Assembly (NCBI RefSeq): GCF_028657905.1 | Contig: NZ_CP117781.1 | Coordinates: 1,302,001-1,366,000 of the forward strand | Length of the DNA: 64,000 bases | Direction of reading: 5' to 3' | Origin: Burkholderia sp. FERM BP-3421 | Lineage (GTDB): Bacteria > Pseudomonadota > Gammaproteobacteria > Burkholderiales > Burkholderiaceae | Shown here: positions 42,205 to 52,443 of the stretch, piece by piece | Position numbering within the stretch: position 1 is the first letter of the stretch | Layout: each line of letters starts with the position of its first letter | Translations under genes and position numbers: made by a program | The notes under the pieces: generated by a model | Database searches by the model: none | What the model saw: the letters and a program-made list of their open reading frames with translations, nothing else | Told to the model about the DNA's origin: nothing

Positions 42205-45200
42205 TCACCAAGAGTACCCAATTCCGCCGTTGATCATCATGCGCGATCCGTTGACAGTGCCGACGCCGAGCTTGACGACCGTGCTCTGGGTCAAGCGTGC
42301 GCTTCCTCCTATCGCGACGGCAGTGTAGCCACTGTAGTTGCTGAATCCGGCACCTAGCGAAACAGTTTTCCCGCTCTCGACTTGCGGCAAGCCGGCCAAA
42401 GCGCCTGCGATGGCCACGCCGGAATAGGCATTGCGAGCGAGATCCGTTATGCCCTGCTGTAGTGCCCCGACGCGTTGATCCGTGTACGAATTCGCAGAGG
42501 CCTGCGAGGCATTCAATTGATTCAGGTTGACGGCGTCGGTGCCTTGCGTGCCGGGCGCGACGTTGATGACCTGACGCTGATCGGTGCTGCTGCCGACCGA
42601 GACCACGTTCGAGCGTCCGCCGTCGGTGGAGTTCGCGCCGATCGCGACCGAGTTCGAGCCGGCGGTGACGGTCGGCTTGTCGTTGCCGGTGCCGTTCATG
42701 TCGGCCGCGATGCCGGTCGTGCTGGTCGAACGGGTCGTGTTGTTGATCGTCGTCGACAACGAGTTCAGCTGGGTGTTGATGTTGGTCACGCCGCTCGATA
42801 GTGATGCGACGTTGCTGTTGGTGGTGCTCAGGCCCGTCGACAGCGAGTTGACGGCGGTCGAGGTCGAGGTCGAGAGCGACGAGACGGTGCTGTTGGTGCT
42901 GCTCAGGCCGGTGGACAGCGAGTTGACGGCGGTCGAAGTCGAGCTCGAGAGCGACGAGACGGTGCTGTTGGTGGTGCTCAGACCGGTGGACAGCGAGTTG
43001 ACGGCGGTCGAGGTCGAGGTCGACAGCGAGGTCAGGTTGCTGTTGGTCGTGTTCATGCCGGTGGACAGCGAGGCGACGTTGCTGTTGGTCGCGAACAGCT
43101 GGCTGCCGTTGACTGCGTCGGTGCTGGTCTGGCTGATCTGGCCGGCGGCGACGTTGGTGACCTGGCGTTCCGCGCCAGGCGCACCGACGCTGACCACGCC
43201 GACCGGGTTGCTGCCCGCGAAGTTGCCGAAGGTCAGGCCGCCGACGGTCGCTGACGAGACCGGGACGGCGGCGGACGTGGTCGCGCCGTTGCCGATCGCG
43301 ACTGAGTTGTCGACGTTGGCGACTGCGTTCGGTCCGATCGCGACGCTGTTCTGGCCGGTGGCCTGGCTGTCGGCCTCGGTCGAATTGGTGTGGAAGTACT
43401 TGGTGCCCTTCGCGTTGATGTTGTCGATCGCCGAGCCGACGTTGTTGTTGGTCGTGGTCGTGCCGTCGGTGTTGTAGGTGATGTAGGCCGGGGCGGAGAT
43501 GGTGCCGGTGGCCGGGTCATATGTCGCGCCGCCGCCAAGCGCCGCGGCGGTGCTGGTGCCGAGGTTGTTGGTGTTGGTGGTGATCGAGCTGATGCTGGTC
43601 GAGAGCGAGCCGATGCCGGTCGAGGTCGAAGTCGAGAGCGAAGCGATGTTGCTGTTGGTGTTGCTGATGCCGGTCGAAAGCGAACCGATGCTGGTCGAGG
43701 TCGAGGTGGACAGCGATGCGATGTTGCTGTTGGCGGTCGAGAGTCCGGTCGAGGTGGAAGTCGAGAGCGAGGCGACATTGCTGTTGGTGGTGCTGAGGCC
43801 AGTCGAGAGCGAACCGATGCCGGTGGAGGTCGAGGTGGACAGCGAAGCGATCGAGCTGTTGGCGGTCGAGAGGCCGGTCGACGTGGAGGTCGAGAGCGAC
43901 GTAACGGTGCTGTTGGTGGTGCTGAGACCGGTCGAGAGCGAACCGATGCCGGTGGAGGTCGAGGTGGATAGCGAAGCGATCGAGCTGTTAGCGGTCGAGA
44001 GGCCGGTCGAGGTGGAAGTCGAGAGCGACGTAACGGTGCTGTTGGTGGTGCTGAGACCTGTCGAAAGCGAACCGATGCCGGTCGAAGTCGAAGTGGACAG
44101 CGAAGCGATCGAGCTGTTAGCGGTCGAGAGGCCGGTTGAGGTGGAGGTCGAGAGCGACGAGACGGTGCTGTTGGTGGTGCTGAGACCGGTCGAGAGCGAG
44201 CCGAGGCCGGTCGAAGTTGAGGTGGACAGCGAAGCGATCGAGCTGTTAGCAGTCGAGAGGCCGGTCGAGGTTGAAGTCGAGAGCGACGTAACGGTGCTGT
44301 TGGTGGTGCTGAGGCCAGTCGAGAGCGAACCGATGCCGGTGGAGGTCGAGGTGGATAGCGAAGCGATCGAGTTGTTAGCGGTCGAGAGGCCGGTCGAGGT
44401 TGAAGTCGAGAGCGACGTAACGGCGCTGTTGGTGGTGCTGAGGCCAGTCGAGAGCGAGCCGATGCCGGTCGAAGTCGAGGTGGACAACGAAGCGATCGAG
44501 CTGTTGGCGGTCGAGAGGCCGGTCGAGGTTGAAGTCGAGAGCGACGTGACGGTGCTGTTGGTGGTGCTGAGACCGGTCGAGAGCGAGCCGAGGCCGGTCG
44601 AAGTCGAGGTGGACAGCGAAGCGATGCTGCTGTTAGCGGTCGAGAGGCCGGTCGACGTAGAGGTCGAGAGCGACGAAACAGTGCTGTTGGTGGTGCTGAG
44701 ACCAGTCGAGAGCGAACCGATGCCGGTCGAGGTCGACGTGGACAGCGAAGCGATGCTGCTGTTAGCGGTCGAGAGACCGGTCGACGTAGAGGTCGAGAGC
44801 GACGAGACGGTGCTGTTGGTGGTGCTGAGACCGGTCGAGAGCGAACCGATGCCGGTCGAGGTCGAGGTGGACAGCGAGGCGATGCTGCTGTTGGCCGTCG
44901 AGAGGCCGGTCGAGGTTGAAGTCGAGAGCGACGTAACGGTGCTGTTGGTGGTACTGAGACCAGTCGAAAGCGAACCGATGCCGGTCGAGGTCGACGTGGA
45001 CAGCGAAGCGATCGAGCTGTTAGCAGTCGAGAGGCCGGTCGAGGTTGAAGTCGAGAGCGACGTAACGGTGCTGTTGGTGGTGCTGAGACCGGTCGAGAGC
45101 GAACCGATGCCGGTCGAGGTCGACGTGGACAGCGACGCGATCGAGCTGTTAGCGGTCGAGAGGCCGGTCGAGGTTGAAGTCGACAGCGAAGCGACATTGC

Positions 45201-48200
45201 TGTTGGTGGTGCTGAGACCGGTCGAGAGCGAACCGATGCCGGTCGAGGTCGAGGTGGACAGCGAGGCGATGCTGCTGTTGGCCGTCGAGAGGCCGGTCGA
45301 GGTTGAAGTCGAGAGCGACGTAACGGTGCTGTTGGTGGTACTGAGACCAGTCGAAAGCGAGCCGATGCCGGTCGAAGTCGAGGTGGACAGCGAAGCGATG
45401 TTGCTGTTAGCGGTCGAGAGGCCGGTCGAGGTTGAAGTCGAGAGCGACGAGACGGTGCTGTTGGTGGTGCTCAGACCAGTCGAGAGCGAACCGATGCCGG
45501 TCGAAGTCGAGGTGGACAGCGAAGCGATGCTGCTGTTAGCGGTCGAGAGACCGGTCGACGTGGAGGTCGAGAGCGAAGCGACATTGCTGCTGGTGGTGCT
45601 GAGACCGGTCGAGAGCGAGCCGATGCCGGTCGAAGTCGAGGTGGACAGCGAGGCGATGCTGCTGTTGGCCGTCGAGAGGCCGGTCGAGGTGGAGGTCGAG
45701 AGCGACGTAACGGTGCTGTTGGTGGTACTGAGACCAGTCGAAAGCGAGCCGATGCCGGTCGAAGTCGAGGTAGACAGCGAAGCGATGCTGCTGTTAGCCG
45801 TCGAGAGGCCGGTCGACGTGGAAGTCGAGAGCGACGTAACGGTGCTGTTGGTGGTGCTGAGACCGGTCGAGAGCGAACCGATGCCGGTCGAGGTCGAGGT
45901 GGACAGCGAAGCGATGCTGCTGTTGGCCGACGACAGGCCAGTCGAGGTTGAAGTCGAGAGCGACGTAACGGTGCTGTTGGTGGTGCTGAGACCGGTCGAG
46001 AGCGAACCGATGCCGGTCGAGGTCGACGTGGACAGCGAAGCGATCGAGCTGTTGGCGGTCGAGAGGCCGGTCGAGGTGGAGGTCGAGAGTGACGAGACGG
46101 TGCTGTTGGTGGTGCTGATGCCAGTCGAGAGCGAGCCGATGCCGGTCGAAGTCGACGTGGACAGCGAAGCGATGTTGCTGTTGGCGGTCGAGAGACCGGT
46201 CGACGTGGAAGTCGACAGCGATGCGACAGTGCTGTCGGTGGTGCTGAGGCCGGTCGAAGTCGAGGTGGACAGCGAAGCGATGCTGCTGTTAGCGGTCGAG
46301 AGACCGGTCGAGGTTGAAGTCGACAGCGACGTAACGGTGCTGTTGGTGGTGCTGAGGCCAGTCGAGAGCGAGCCGATGCCGGTCGAGGTCGAGGTGGACA
46401 GTGAAGCGATCGAGTTGTTGGCGGTCGAGAGGCCGGTCGAGGTGGAGGTCGAGAGTGACGAGACGGTGCTGTCGGTGGTGCTGAGGCCAGTCGAGAGCGA
46501 GCCGATGCCGGTCGAGGTCGAGGTGGACAGCGAAGCGATGTTGCTGTTGGCGGTCGAGAGGCCGGTCGACGTGGAGGTCGAGAGCGACGTAACGGTGCTG
46601 TTGGTGGTGCTGAGGCCAGTCGAGAGCGAGCCGATGCCGGTCGAGGTCGACGTGGACAGCGAAGCGATGTTGCTGTTGGCGGTCGAGAGACCGGTCGACG
46701 TGGAAGTCGACAGCGACGCGACAGTGCTGTCGGTGGTGCTGAGGCCGGTCGAGGTCGAGGTGGACAGCGAAGCGATGCTGCTGTTAGCGGTCGAGAGACC
46801 GGTCGACGTGGAGGTCGACAGCGACGTAACGGTGCTGTTGGTGGTGCTGAGGCCAGTCGAGAGCGAGCCGATGCCGGTCGAAGTCGACGTGGACAGCGAA
46901 GCGATCGAGCTGTTAGCGGTCGAGAGACCGGTCGACGTGGAAGTCGAGAGCGACGAGACGGTGCTGTTGGTGGTGCTCAGACCAGTCGAGAGCGAAACGA
47001 TGCCGGTCGATGTCGACGTGGACAGCGAAGTGATGCTGCTGTTGGCCGACGACAGGCCAGTCGAGGTTGAAGTCGAGAGCGACGTAACGGTGCTGTTGGT
47101 GGTGCTGAGACCGGTCGAGAGCGAACCGATGCCGGTCGAAGTCGAGGTGGACAGCGAAGCAATGCTGCTGTTAGCCGTCGAGAGACCGGTCGACGTGGAG
47201 GTCGAGAGTGAAGCAACATTGCTGTTGGTGGTGCTGAGGCCAGTCGAGAGCGAGCCGATGCCGGTGGAGGTCGAGGTGGACAACGAAGCGATGCTGCTGT
47301 TGGCGGTCGAGAGGCCGGTCGACGTAGAGGTCGAGAGCGACGAGACCGTGCTGTTGGTGGTGCTGAGACCGGTCGAGAGCGAACCGATGCCGGTCGAGGT
47401 CGAGGTGGACAGCGAAGCGATGCTGCTGTTGGCCGTCGAGAGGCCGGTCGACGCGGAGGTCGAGAGGGACGAGACGGTGCTGTTGGTGGTGCTGAGACCA
47501 GTCGAAAGCGAACCGATGCCGGTCGAAGTCGACGTGGACAGCGAAGCGATGCTGCTGTTGGCCGTCGAGAGGCCAGTCGACGTGGAAGTCGAGAGCGAAG
47601 AGACGGCGCTGTTGGCGGTGCTCAGGCCGGTCGAGAGCGAACCGATGCCGGTCGAGGTCGAGGTGGACAGCGAAGCGATCGAACTGTTAGCGGTCGAGAG
47701 GCCGGTGGACGTGGAGGTCGAGAGCGACGTGACCGTGCTGTTGGTGGTGCTCAGACCGGTCGAGAGCGATGAAACTGTGCTGTTGGTCGTGCTGAGGCTA
47801 GTCGAGGCGGACGTTGACAGACTGTTGATCGCTGTGTTTGTTGCGAACAGTTGCGATCCGTTGACCGAGTCTGTACTCGTTGCCGTCACCTGACCTGCCG
47901 CCACGTTGGTGACCTGACGTTCAGCGCTTGGCGCGCCCACGCTCACCACGCTCGACGGTGTTGTGCCTGCGTAGTTGTAAGTCACGCCGCCAATCGCGCC
48001 TGTCGCGGTCGGATTTGCTGCCGTCGTCACTGATCCGCTGCCTAGCGCCACATCTCCTGCGTTGTTGGCTACCGCGTTCGGACCGATTGCCACGCTATTC
48101 GTCCCCAGTGCTTGGCTGTCAGGTGCCGTGGAGTTTGTATGGAAGTACTTGATCCCCTGGCTGTTGATGTTATCGATTGCCGCGCCGATATTGTTGACCG

Positions 48201-51200
48201 TGCTCGTCGTACCGTTCGCGTTGTACGTCGTATAGGCAGGCGCGCTGATCGTCCCTGTAGCCGGGTTAAAGGTTGCGCCTCCGCCCAGAGCTGCCGCCGT
48301 ACTGCTGCCCAGATTGCCTGTCACGGTCGACAGCGAAGCGACATTGCTATTGGTGGTGCTGAGGCCGGTTGAGAGCGAGCCGATGCCAGTCGAAGTCGAG
48401 ATGGACAGCGAAGCGATCGAGCTGTTAGCGGTCGAGAGACCGGTCGACGCGGAGGTCGAGAGCGACGTAACGGTGCTGTTGGTGGTGCTGAGACCAGTCG
48501 AAAGCGAACCGATGCCGGTCGAAGTCGAGGTGGACAGCGAAGCGATGCTGCTGTTGGCCGTCGAGAGGCCGGTCGACGCGGAGGTCGAGAGGGACGAGAC
48601 GGTACTGTTAGCTGTGCTCAGACCCGTCGAAAGCGAGCCGATGCCGGTGGAAGTCGAGGTGGACAGCGAAGCGATGCTGCTGTTAGCCGTCGAGAGGCCG
48701 GTCGAGGTGGAAGTCGAGAGGGACGAGACGGTGCTGTTGGTGGTGCTGAGGCTGGTCGAGAGCGAACCGATGCCGGTCGAAGTCGAGGTGGACAGCGAAG
48801 CGATGCTGCTGTTAGCGGTCGAGAGACCGGTCGAGGTGGAGGTCGAGAGCGACGAGACGGTGCTGTTGGTGGTGCTCAGGCCGGTCGAGAGCGAGCCGAT
48901 GCCGCTGGAAGTCGAGGTGGACAGCGAAGTGATGCTGCTGTTAGCGGTCGAGAGGCCAGTCGACGTGGAAGTCGAGAGTGACGAGACGGTGCTGTCGGTG
49001 GTGCTGAGGCCGGTCGAGAGCGAGCCGATGCCGGTCGAAGTCGAGGTGGACAGCGAAGCGATGCTGCTGTTAGCCGTCGAGAGGCCGGTCGACGTGGAGG
49101 TCGAGAGCGAAGCGACATTGCTGTTGGTGGTGCTGAGACCAGTCGAAAGCGAGCCGATGCCGGTCGAGGTCGATGTGGACAGCGAGGCGATCGAGCTGTT
49201 AGCGGTCGAGAGGCCGGTCGAGGTTGAAGTCGAGAGCGACGTGACGGTGCTGTTGGTGGTGCTGAGACCTGTCGAAAGCGAACCGATGCCGGTCGAAGTC
49301 GAAGTGGACAGCGAAGCGATGCTGCTGTTGGCGGTCGAGAGGCCGGTCGAGGTTGAAGTCGAGAGCGACGTGACGGTGCTGTTGGTGGTGCTGAGACCGG
49401 TCGAAAGCGAACCGATGCCGGTCGAAGTCGAAGTGGACAGCGAAGCGATGCTGCTGTTGGCGGTCGAGAGGCCGGTCGAGGTTGAAGTCGAGAGCGACGT
49501 GACGGTGCTGTTGGTGGTGCTGAGACCTGTCGAAAGCGAACCGATGCCGGTCGAAGTCGAAGTGGACAGCGAAGCGATCGAGCTGTTAGCGGTCGAGAGG
49601 CCGGTCGACGTGGAGGTCGAGAGCGACGAGACGGTGCTGTTGGTGGTGCTGAGGCCGGTCGAGAGCGAGCCGATGCCGGTCGAAGTCGAGGTGGACAGCG
49701 AAGCGATGCTGCTGTTAGCCGACGACAGGCCAGTCGAGGTGGAAGTCGAGAGCGACGAGACGGTACTGTTGGTGGTGCTCAGTCCGGTGGACAGCGAGCC
49801 GATGCCGGTCGAGGTCGAGGTGGACAGTGAAGCGATGTTGCTGTTGGCGGTCGAGAGACCGGTCGACGTGGAAGTCGACAGCGACGCGACAGTGCTGTCG
49901 GTGGTGCTGAGGCCGGTCGAAGTCGACGTGGACAGCGAAGCGATGCTGCTGTTAGCGGTCGAGAGGCCGGTCGACGTAGAGGTCGAGAGCGACGAGACAG
50001 TGCTGTCGGTGGTGCTGAGGCCAGTCGAAAGCGAACCGATGCCGGTCGAAGTCGAGGTGGACAGCGAAGCGATCGAGCTGTTGGCGGTCGAGAGGCCGGT
50101 CGACGTGGAAGTCGAGAGCGACGAGACGGTGCTGTTGGTGGTGCTCAGGCCGGTCGAAAGCGAACCGATGCCGGTCGAGGTCGACGTGGACAGCGAAGCG
50201 ATGCTGCTGTTAGCCGACGACAGGCCAGTCGAGGTGGAAGTCGAGAGGGACGAGACGGTGCTGTTGGTGGTGCTCAGTCCGGTGGACAGCGAGCCGATGC
50301 CGGTCGAAGTCGAGGTGGACAGCGAAGCGATCGAGTTGTTAGTCGTCGAGAGACCGGTCGACGTGGAAGTCGAGAGCGATGAGACGGTGCTGTTAGTGGT
50401 GCTCAGACCAGTCGAAAGTGAGCCGATGCCGGTCGAGGTCGACGTGGACAGCGAGGCGATCGAGCTGTTGGCGGTCGAAAGGCCGGTCGACGTGGAAGTC
50501 GACAGTGAAGCGACATTGCTGTTGGTGGTGCTGAGACCAGTCGAAAGCGAACCGATGCCGGTCGAAGTCGAGGTGGACAGCGAAGCGATGCTGCTGTTGG
50601 CCGTCGACAGGCCAGTCGAGGTGGAAGTCGAGAGGGACGAGACGGTGCTGTTGGTGGTGCTGAGACCTGTCGAAAGTGAACCGATGCCGGTCGAAGTCGA
50701 AGTGGACAGCGAAGCGATCGAGCTGTTAGCGGTCGAGAGGCCGGTCGAGGTTGAAGTCGAGAGCGACGTGACGGTGCTGTTGGTGGTGCTCAGGCCGGTC
50801 GAGAGCGAGCCGATGCCGGTCGAAGTCGAAGTGGACAGCGAAGCGATCGAGCTGTTAGCGGTCGAGAGGCCGGTCGACGTGGAGGTCGAGAGCGACGAGA
50901 CGGTGCTGTTGGTGGTGCTGAGACCGGTCGAGAGCGAACCGATGCCGGTCGAAGTCGAGGTGGACAGCGAAGCGATGTTGCTGTTGGCCGTCGAGAGGCC
51001 GGTCGAGGTTGAAGTCGAGAGCGACGTAACGGTGCTGTTGGTGGTGCTGAGACCGGTCGAAAGCGAACCGATGCCGGTCGAAGTCGACGTGGACAGCGAA
51101 GCGATCGAGCTGTTGGCGGTCGAGAGGCCGGTCGAGGTGGAGGTCGAGAGTGACGAGACGGTGCTGTTGGTGGTGCTCAGACCGGTCGAAAGCGAACCGA

Positions 51201-52443
51201 TGCCGGTCGAAGTCGACGTGGACAGCGAAGCGATCGAGCTGTTGGCCGTCGAGAGGCCGGTCGACGTGGAGGTCGAGAGCGACGAGACGGTGCTGTTGGT
51301 GGTGCTGAGACCGGTCGAGAGCGAACCGATGCCGGTCGAAGTCGAGGTGGACAGCGAAGCGATGCTGCTGTTGGCCGTCGACAGGCCGGTCGACGTGGAG
51401 GTCGAGAGCGACGAGACTGTGCTGTTGGCGGTGCTGAGGCCAGTCGAGAGCGAACCGATGCCGGTCGAAGTCGAGGTGGACAGCGAAGCGATGCTGCTGT
51501 TAGCGGTCGAGAGACCGGTCGAGGTGGAAGTCGAGAGCGACGTAACGGTGCTGTTGGTGGTGCTGAGACCAGTCGAAAGCGAACCGATGCCGGTGGAGGT
51601 CGAGGTGGACAGCGAAGCGATCGAGCTGTTGGCCGTCGAGAGGCCGGTCGACGTGGAGGTCGAGAGCGACGAGACGGTGCTGTTAGTGGTGCTGAGACCA
51701 GTCGAGAGCGAACCGATGCCGGTCGAGGCCGACGTGGACAGCGAAGCGATCGAACTGTTGGCCGTCGAGAGCCCCGTCGACGTACTCGTCGACAGACTCG
51801 CCAGTTGGCTGCCGTTGATGGCATCGGTACTTGCTGCCGACACCGTTCCGGGTGCAAGGTTGGTGATTTTCTGGTTGTTGAGGCTGGCGCCTCCATTCAA
51901 TGAAGCCAAACCCGACACCTGGAGGGCTCCGACGATGTTGGTGCCGTTCGTACCGCCGTTGATATACGCGCCATTCGACAGGACATAGAAACCATACGCA
52001 TTGGCGGTCGATCCGCCGGCCGTCGTCGTCCCACCTGTCGACGTCGGTAATCCGCCGATTGTTCCGGTGCCATTCGTTCCGCCGACGATCAGGCTGCCGC
52101 TATTCACCATCACCCGGGTGGTGCTGGCGGTATTACATGCGGAATTAAGACCTGTTTGTCCTACCACTCCACCATCGGTAATCTGATAGCAGCCGCTATC
52201 GCCATTATCGTTAACAGTGAATTGTTGACCATATGCCGGCATGCTAAAACATGCAGAAAATATAAATGAAATAATGATTATTCTGCGTTCATTTACTTTG
52301 CATGTGAACTTTGGTTCGGTTGCTCCATCATCCGAGAGCGCTGTTCCTCGGCGCGACTTTTTCCCGCGTGCCTTGACCGTCTCGGCAGCGGCAACCCATG
52401 CGCTGATCGCCTCGTTCCAGATGCTCCGGTATGTGCGGTTCAC
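42205..52443 (-). CDS. Giant trimeric autotransporter adhesin (ESPR, repetitive stalk, YadA anchor)
   Basis: About 3,412 residues, secreted by the type V pathway and anchored as a trimer in the outer membrane. I chose GTG 52443 because it gives the exact extended-signal-peptide start NRTYRSIWNEAISAWVAAAE. ATG starts at 52455 and 52479 are possible. After a short passenger head come two long arrays of a 43-residue unit (129 bp), at about 48320-51830 and 43600-47830. Each unit is three Ser/Thr-rich segments of 18, 11 and 14 residues beginning SLST. The arrays are separated and followed by YadA-type head and neck modules (SVAIGPNAVAN, NGSQLFATN). The C-terminal anchor ends GGIGYSW. It mediates adhesion or aggregation. 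Confidence 0.95.
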   Translation of the reverse strand: MNRTYRSIWNEAISAWVAAAETVKARGKKSRRGTALSDDGATEPKFTCKVNERRIIIISFIFSACFSMPAYGQQFTVNDNGDSGCYQITDGGVVGQTGLNSACNTASTTRVMVNSGSLIVGGTNGTGTIGGLPTSTGGTTTAGGSTANAYGFYVLSNGAYINGGTNGTNIVGALQVSGLASLNGGASLNNQKITNLAPGTVSAASTDAINGSQLASLSTSTSTGLSTANSSIASLSTSASTGIGSLSTGLSTTNSTVSSLSTSTSTGLSTANSSIASLSTSTSTGIGSLSTGLSTTNSTVTSLSTSTSTGLSTANSSIASLSTSTSTGIGSLSTGLSTANSTVSSLSTSTSTGLSTANSSIASLSTSTSTGIGSLSTGLSTTNSTVSSLSTSTSTGLSTANSSIASLSTSTSTGIGSLSTGLSTTNSTVSSLSTSTSTGLSTANSSIASLSTSTSTGIGSLSTGLSTTNSTVTSLSTSTSTGLSTANSNIASLSTSTSTGIGSLSTGLSTTNSTVSSLSTSTSTGLSTANSSIASLSTSTSTGIGSLSTGLSTTNSTVTSLSTSTSTGLSTANSSIASLSTSTSTGIGSLSTGLSTTNSTVSSLSTSTSTGLSTANSSIASLSTSTSTGIGSLSTGLSTTNSNVASLSTSTSTGLSTANSSIASLSTSTSTGIGSLSTGLSTTNSTVSSLSTSTSTGLSTTNNSIASLSTSTSTGIGSLSTGLSTTNSTVSSLSTSTSTGLSSANSSIASLSTSTSTGIGSLSTGLSTTNSTVSSLSTSTSTGLSTANSSIASLSTSTSTGIGSLSTGLSTTDSTVSSLSTSTSTGLSTANSSIASLSTSTSTGLSTTDSTVASLSTSTSTGLSTANSNIASLSTSTSTGIGSLSTGLSTTNSTVSSLSTSTSTGLSSANSSIASLSTSTSTGIGSLSTGLSTTNSTVSSLSTSTSTGLSTANSSIASLSTSTSTGIGSLSTGLSTTNSTVTSLSTSTSTGLSTANSSIASLSTSTSTGIGSLSTGLSTTNSTVTSLSTSTSTGLSTANSSIASLSTSTSTGIGSLSTGLSTTNSTVTSLSTSTSTGLSTANSSIASLSTSTSTGIGSLSTGLSTTNSNVASLSTSTSTGLSTANSSIASLSTSTSTGIGSLSTGLSTTDSTVSSLSTSTSTGLSTANSSITSLSTSTSSGIGSLSTGLSTTNSTVSSLSTSTSTGLSTANSSIASLSTSTSTGIGSLSTSLSTTNSTVSSLSTSTSTGLSTANSSIASLSTSTSTGIGSLSTGLSTANSTVSSLSTSASTGLSTANSSIASLSTSTSTGIGSLSTGLSTTNSTVTSLSTSASTGLSTANSSIASLSISTSTGIGSLSTGLSTTNSNVASLSTVTGNLGSSTAAALGGGATFNPATGTISAPAYTTYNANGTTSTVNNIGAAIDNINSQGIKYFHTNSTAPDSQALGTNSVAIGPNAVANNAGDVALGSGSVTTAANPTATGAIGGVTYNYAGTTPSSVVSVGAPSAERQVTNVAAGQVTATSTDSVNGSQLFATNTAINSLSTSASTSLSTTNSTVSSLSTGLSTTNSTVTSLSTSTSTGLSTANSSIASLSTSTSTGIGSLSTGLSTANSAVSSLSTSTSTGLSTANSSIASLSTSTSTGIGSLSTGLSTTNSTVSSLSTSASTGLSTANSSIASLSTSTSTGIGSLSTGLSTTNSTVSSLSTSTSTGLSTANSSIASLSTSTSTGIGSLSTGLSTTNSNVASLSTSTSTGLSTANSSIASLSTSTSTGIGSLSTGLSTTNSTVTSLSTSTSTGLSSANSSITSLSTSTSTGIVSLSTGLSTTNSTVSSLSTSTSTGLSTANSSIASLSTSTSTGIGSLSTGLSTTNSTVTSLSTSTSTGLSTANSSIASLSTSTSTGLSTTDSTVASLSTSTSTGLSTANSNIASLSTSTSTGIGSLSTGLSTTNSTVTSLSTSTSTGLSTANSNIASLSTSTSTGIGSLSTGLSTTDSTVSSLSTSTSTGLSTANNSIASLSTSTSTGIGSLSTGLSTTNSTVTSLSTSTSTGLSTANSSIASLSTSTSTGLSTTDSTVASLSTSTSTGLSTANSNIASLSTSTSTGIGSLSTGISTTNSTVSSLSTSTSTGLSTANSSIASLSTSTSTGIGSLSTGLSTTNSTVTSLSTSTSTGLSSANSSIASLSTSTSTGIGSLSTGLSTTNSTVTSLSTSTSTGLSTANSSIASLSTSTSTGIGSLSTGLSTTNSTVTSLSTSTSTGLSTANSSIASLSTSTSTGIGSLSTGLSTTSSNVASLSTSTSTGLSTANSSIASLSTSTSTGIGSLSTGLSTTNSTVSSLSTSTSTGLSTANSNIASLSTSTSTGIGSLSTGLSTTNSTVTSLSTSTSTGLSTANSSIASLSTSTSTGIGSLSTGLSTTNSNVASLSTSTSTGLSTANSSIASLSTSTSTGIGSLSTGLSTTNSTVTSLSTSTSTGLSTANSSIASLSTSTSTGIGSLSTGLSTTNSTVTSLSTSTSTGLSTANSSIASLSTSTSTGIGSLSTGLSTTNSTVSSLSTSTSTGLSTANSSIASLSTSTSTGIGSLSTGLSTTNSTVSSLSTSTSTGLSTANSSIASLSTSTSTGLGSLSTGLSTTNSTVTSLSTSTSTGLSTANSSIASLSTSTSTGIGSLSTGLSTTNSAVTSLSTSTSTGLSTANNSIASLSTSTSTGIGSLSTGLSTTNSTVTSLSTSTSTGLSTANSSIASLSTSTSTGLGSLSTGLSTTNSTVSSLSTSTSTGLSTANSSIASLSTSTSTGIGSLSTGLSTTNSTVTSLSTSTSTGLSTANSSIASLSTSTSTGIGSLSTGLSTTNSTVTSLSTSTSTGLSTANSSIASLSTSTSTGIGSLSTGLSTTNSNVASLSTSTSTGLSTANSNIASLSTSTSTSIGSLSTGISNTNSNIASLSTSTSTGIGSLSTSISSITTNTNNLGTSTAAALGGGATYDPATGTISAPAYITYNTDGTTTTNNNVGSAIDNINAKGTKYFHTNSTEADSQATGQNSVAIGPNAVANVDNSVAIGNGATTSAAVPVSSATVGGLTFGNFAGSNPVGVVSVGAPGAERQVTNVAAGQISQTSTDAVNGSQLFATNSNVASLSTGMNTTNSNLTSLSTSTSTAVNSLSTGLSTTNSTVSSLSSSTSTAVNSLSTGLSSTNSTVSSLSTSTSTAVNSLSTGLSTTNSNVASLSSGVTNINTQLNSLSTTINNTTRSTSTTGIAADMNGTGNDKPTVTAGSNSVAIGANSTDGGRSNVVSVGSSTDQRQVINVAPGTQGTDAVNLNQLNASQASANSYTDQRVGALQQGITDLARNAYSGVAIAGALAGLPQVESGKTVSLGAGFSNYSGYTAVAIGGSARLTQSTVVKLGVGTVNGSRMMINGGIGYSW
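43600..47830 (-). repeat. 129-bp repeat array, distal copy (about 32 units)
   Basis: This is the C-terminal-side stalk array of the adhesin. Units differ mainly by synonymous changes and by Ala/Thr/Ser/Asn swaps. A few units lack the 11- and 14-residue segments or carry an extra 18-residue one. The estimated count is array length divided by 129. Confidence 0.88.
48320..51830 (-). repeat. 129-bp repeat array, proximal copy (about 27 units)
   Basis: This is the N-terminal-side stalk array of the adhesin, with the same 43-residue unit as the distal array. The two arrays are split by a head/neck module at about 47830-48320. Near-identical units within and between arrays give ample substrate for recombination. 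Confidence 0.88.

Noticed and set aside
43499..51988. Two very long antisense frames through the adhesin arrays as real proteins
   Set aside because: No start signal, signal peptide or known domain; explained by codon choice on the sense strand. Kept only as a finding.
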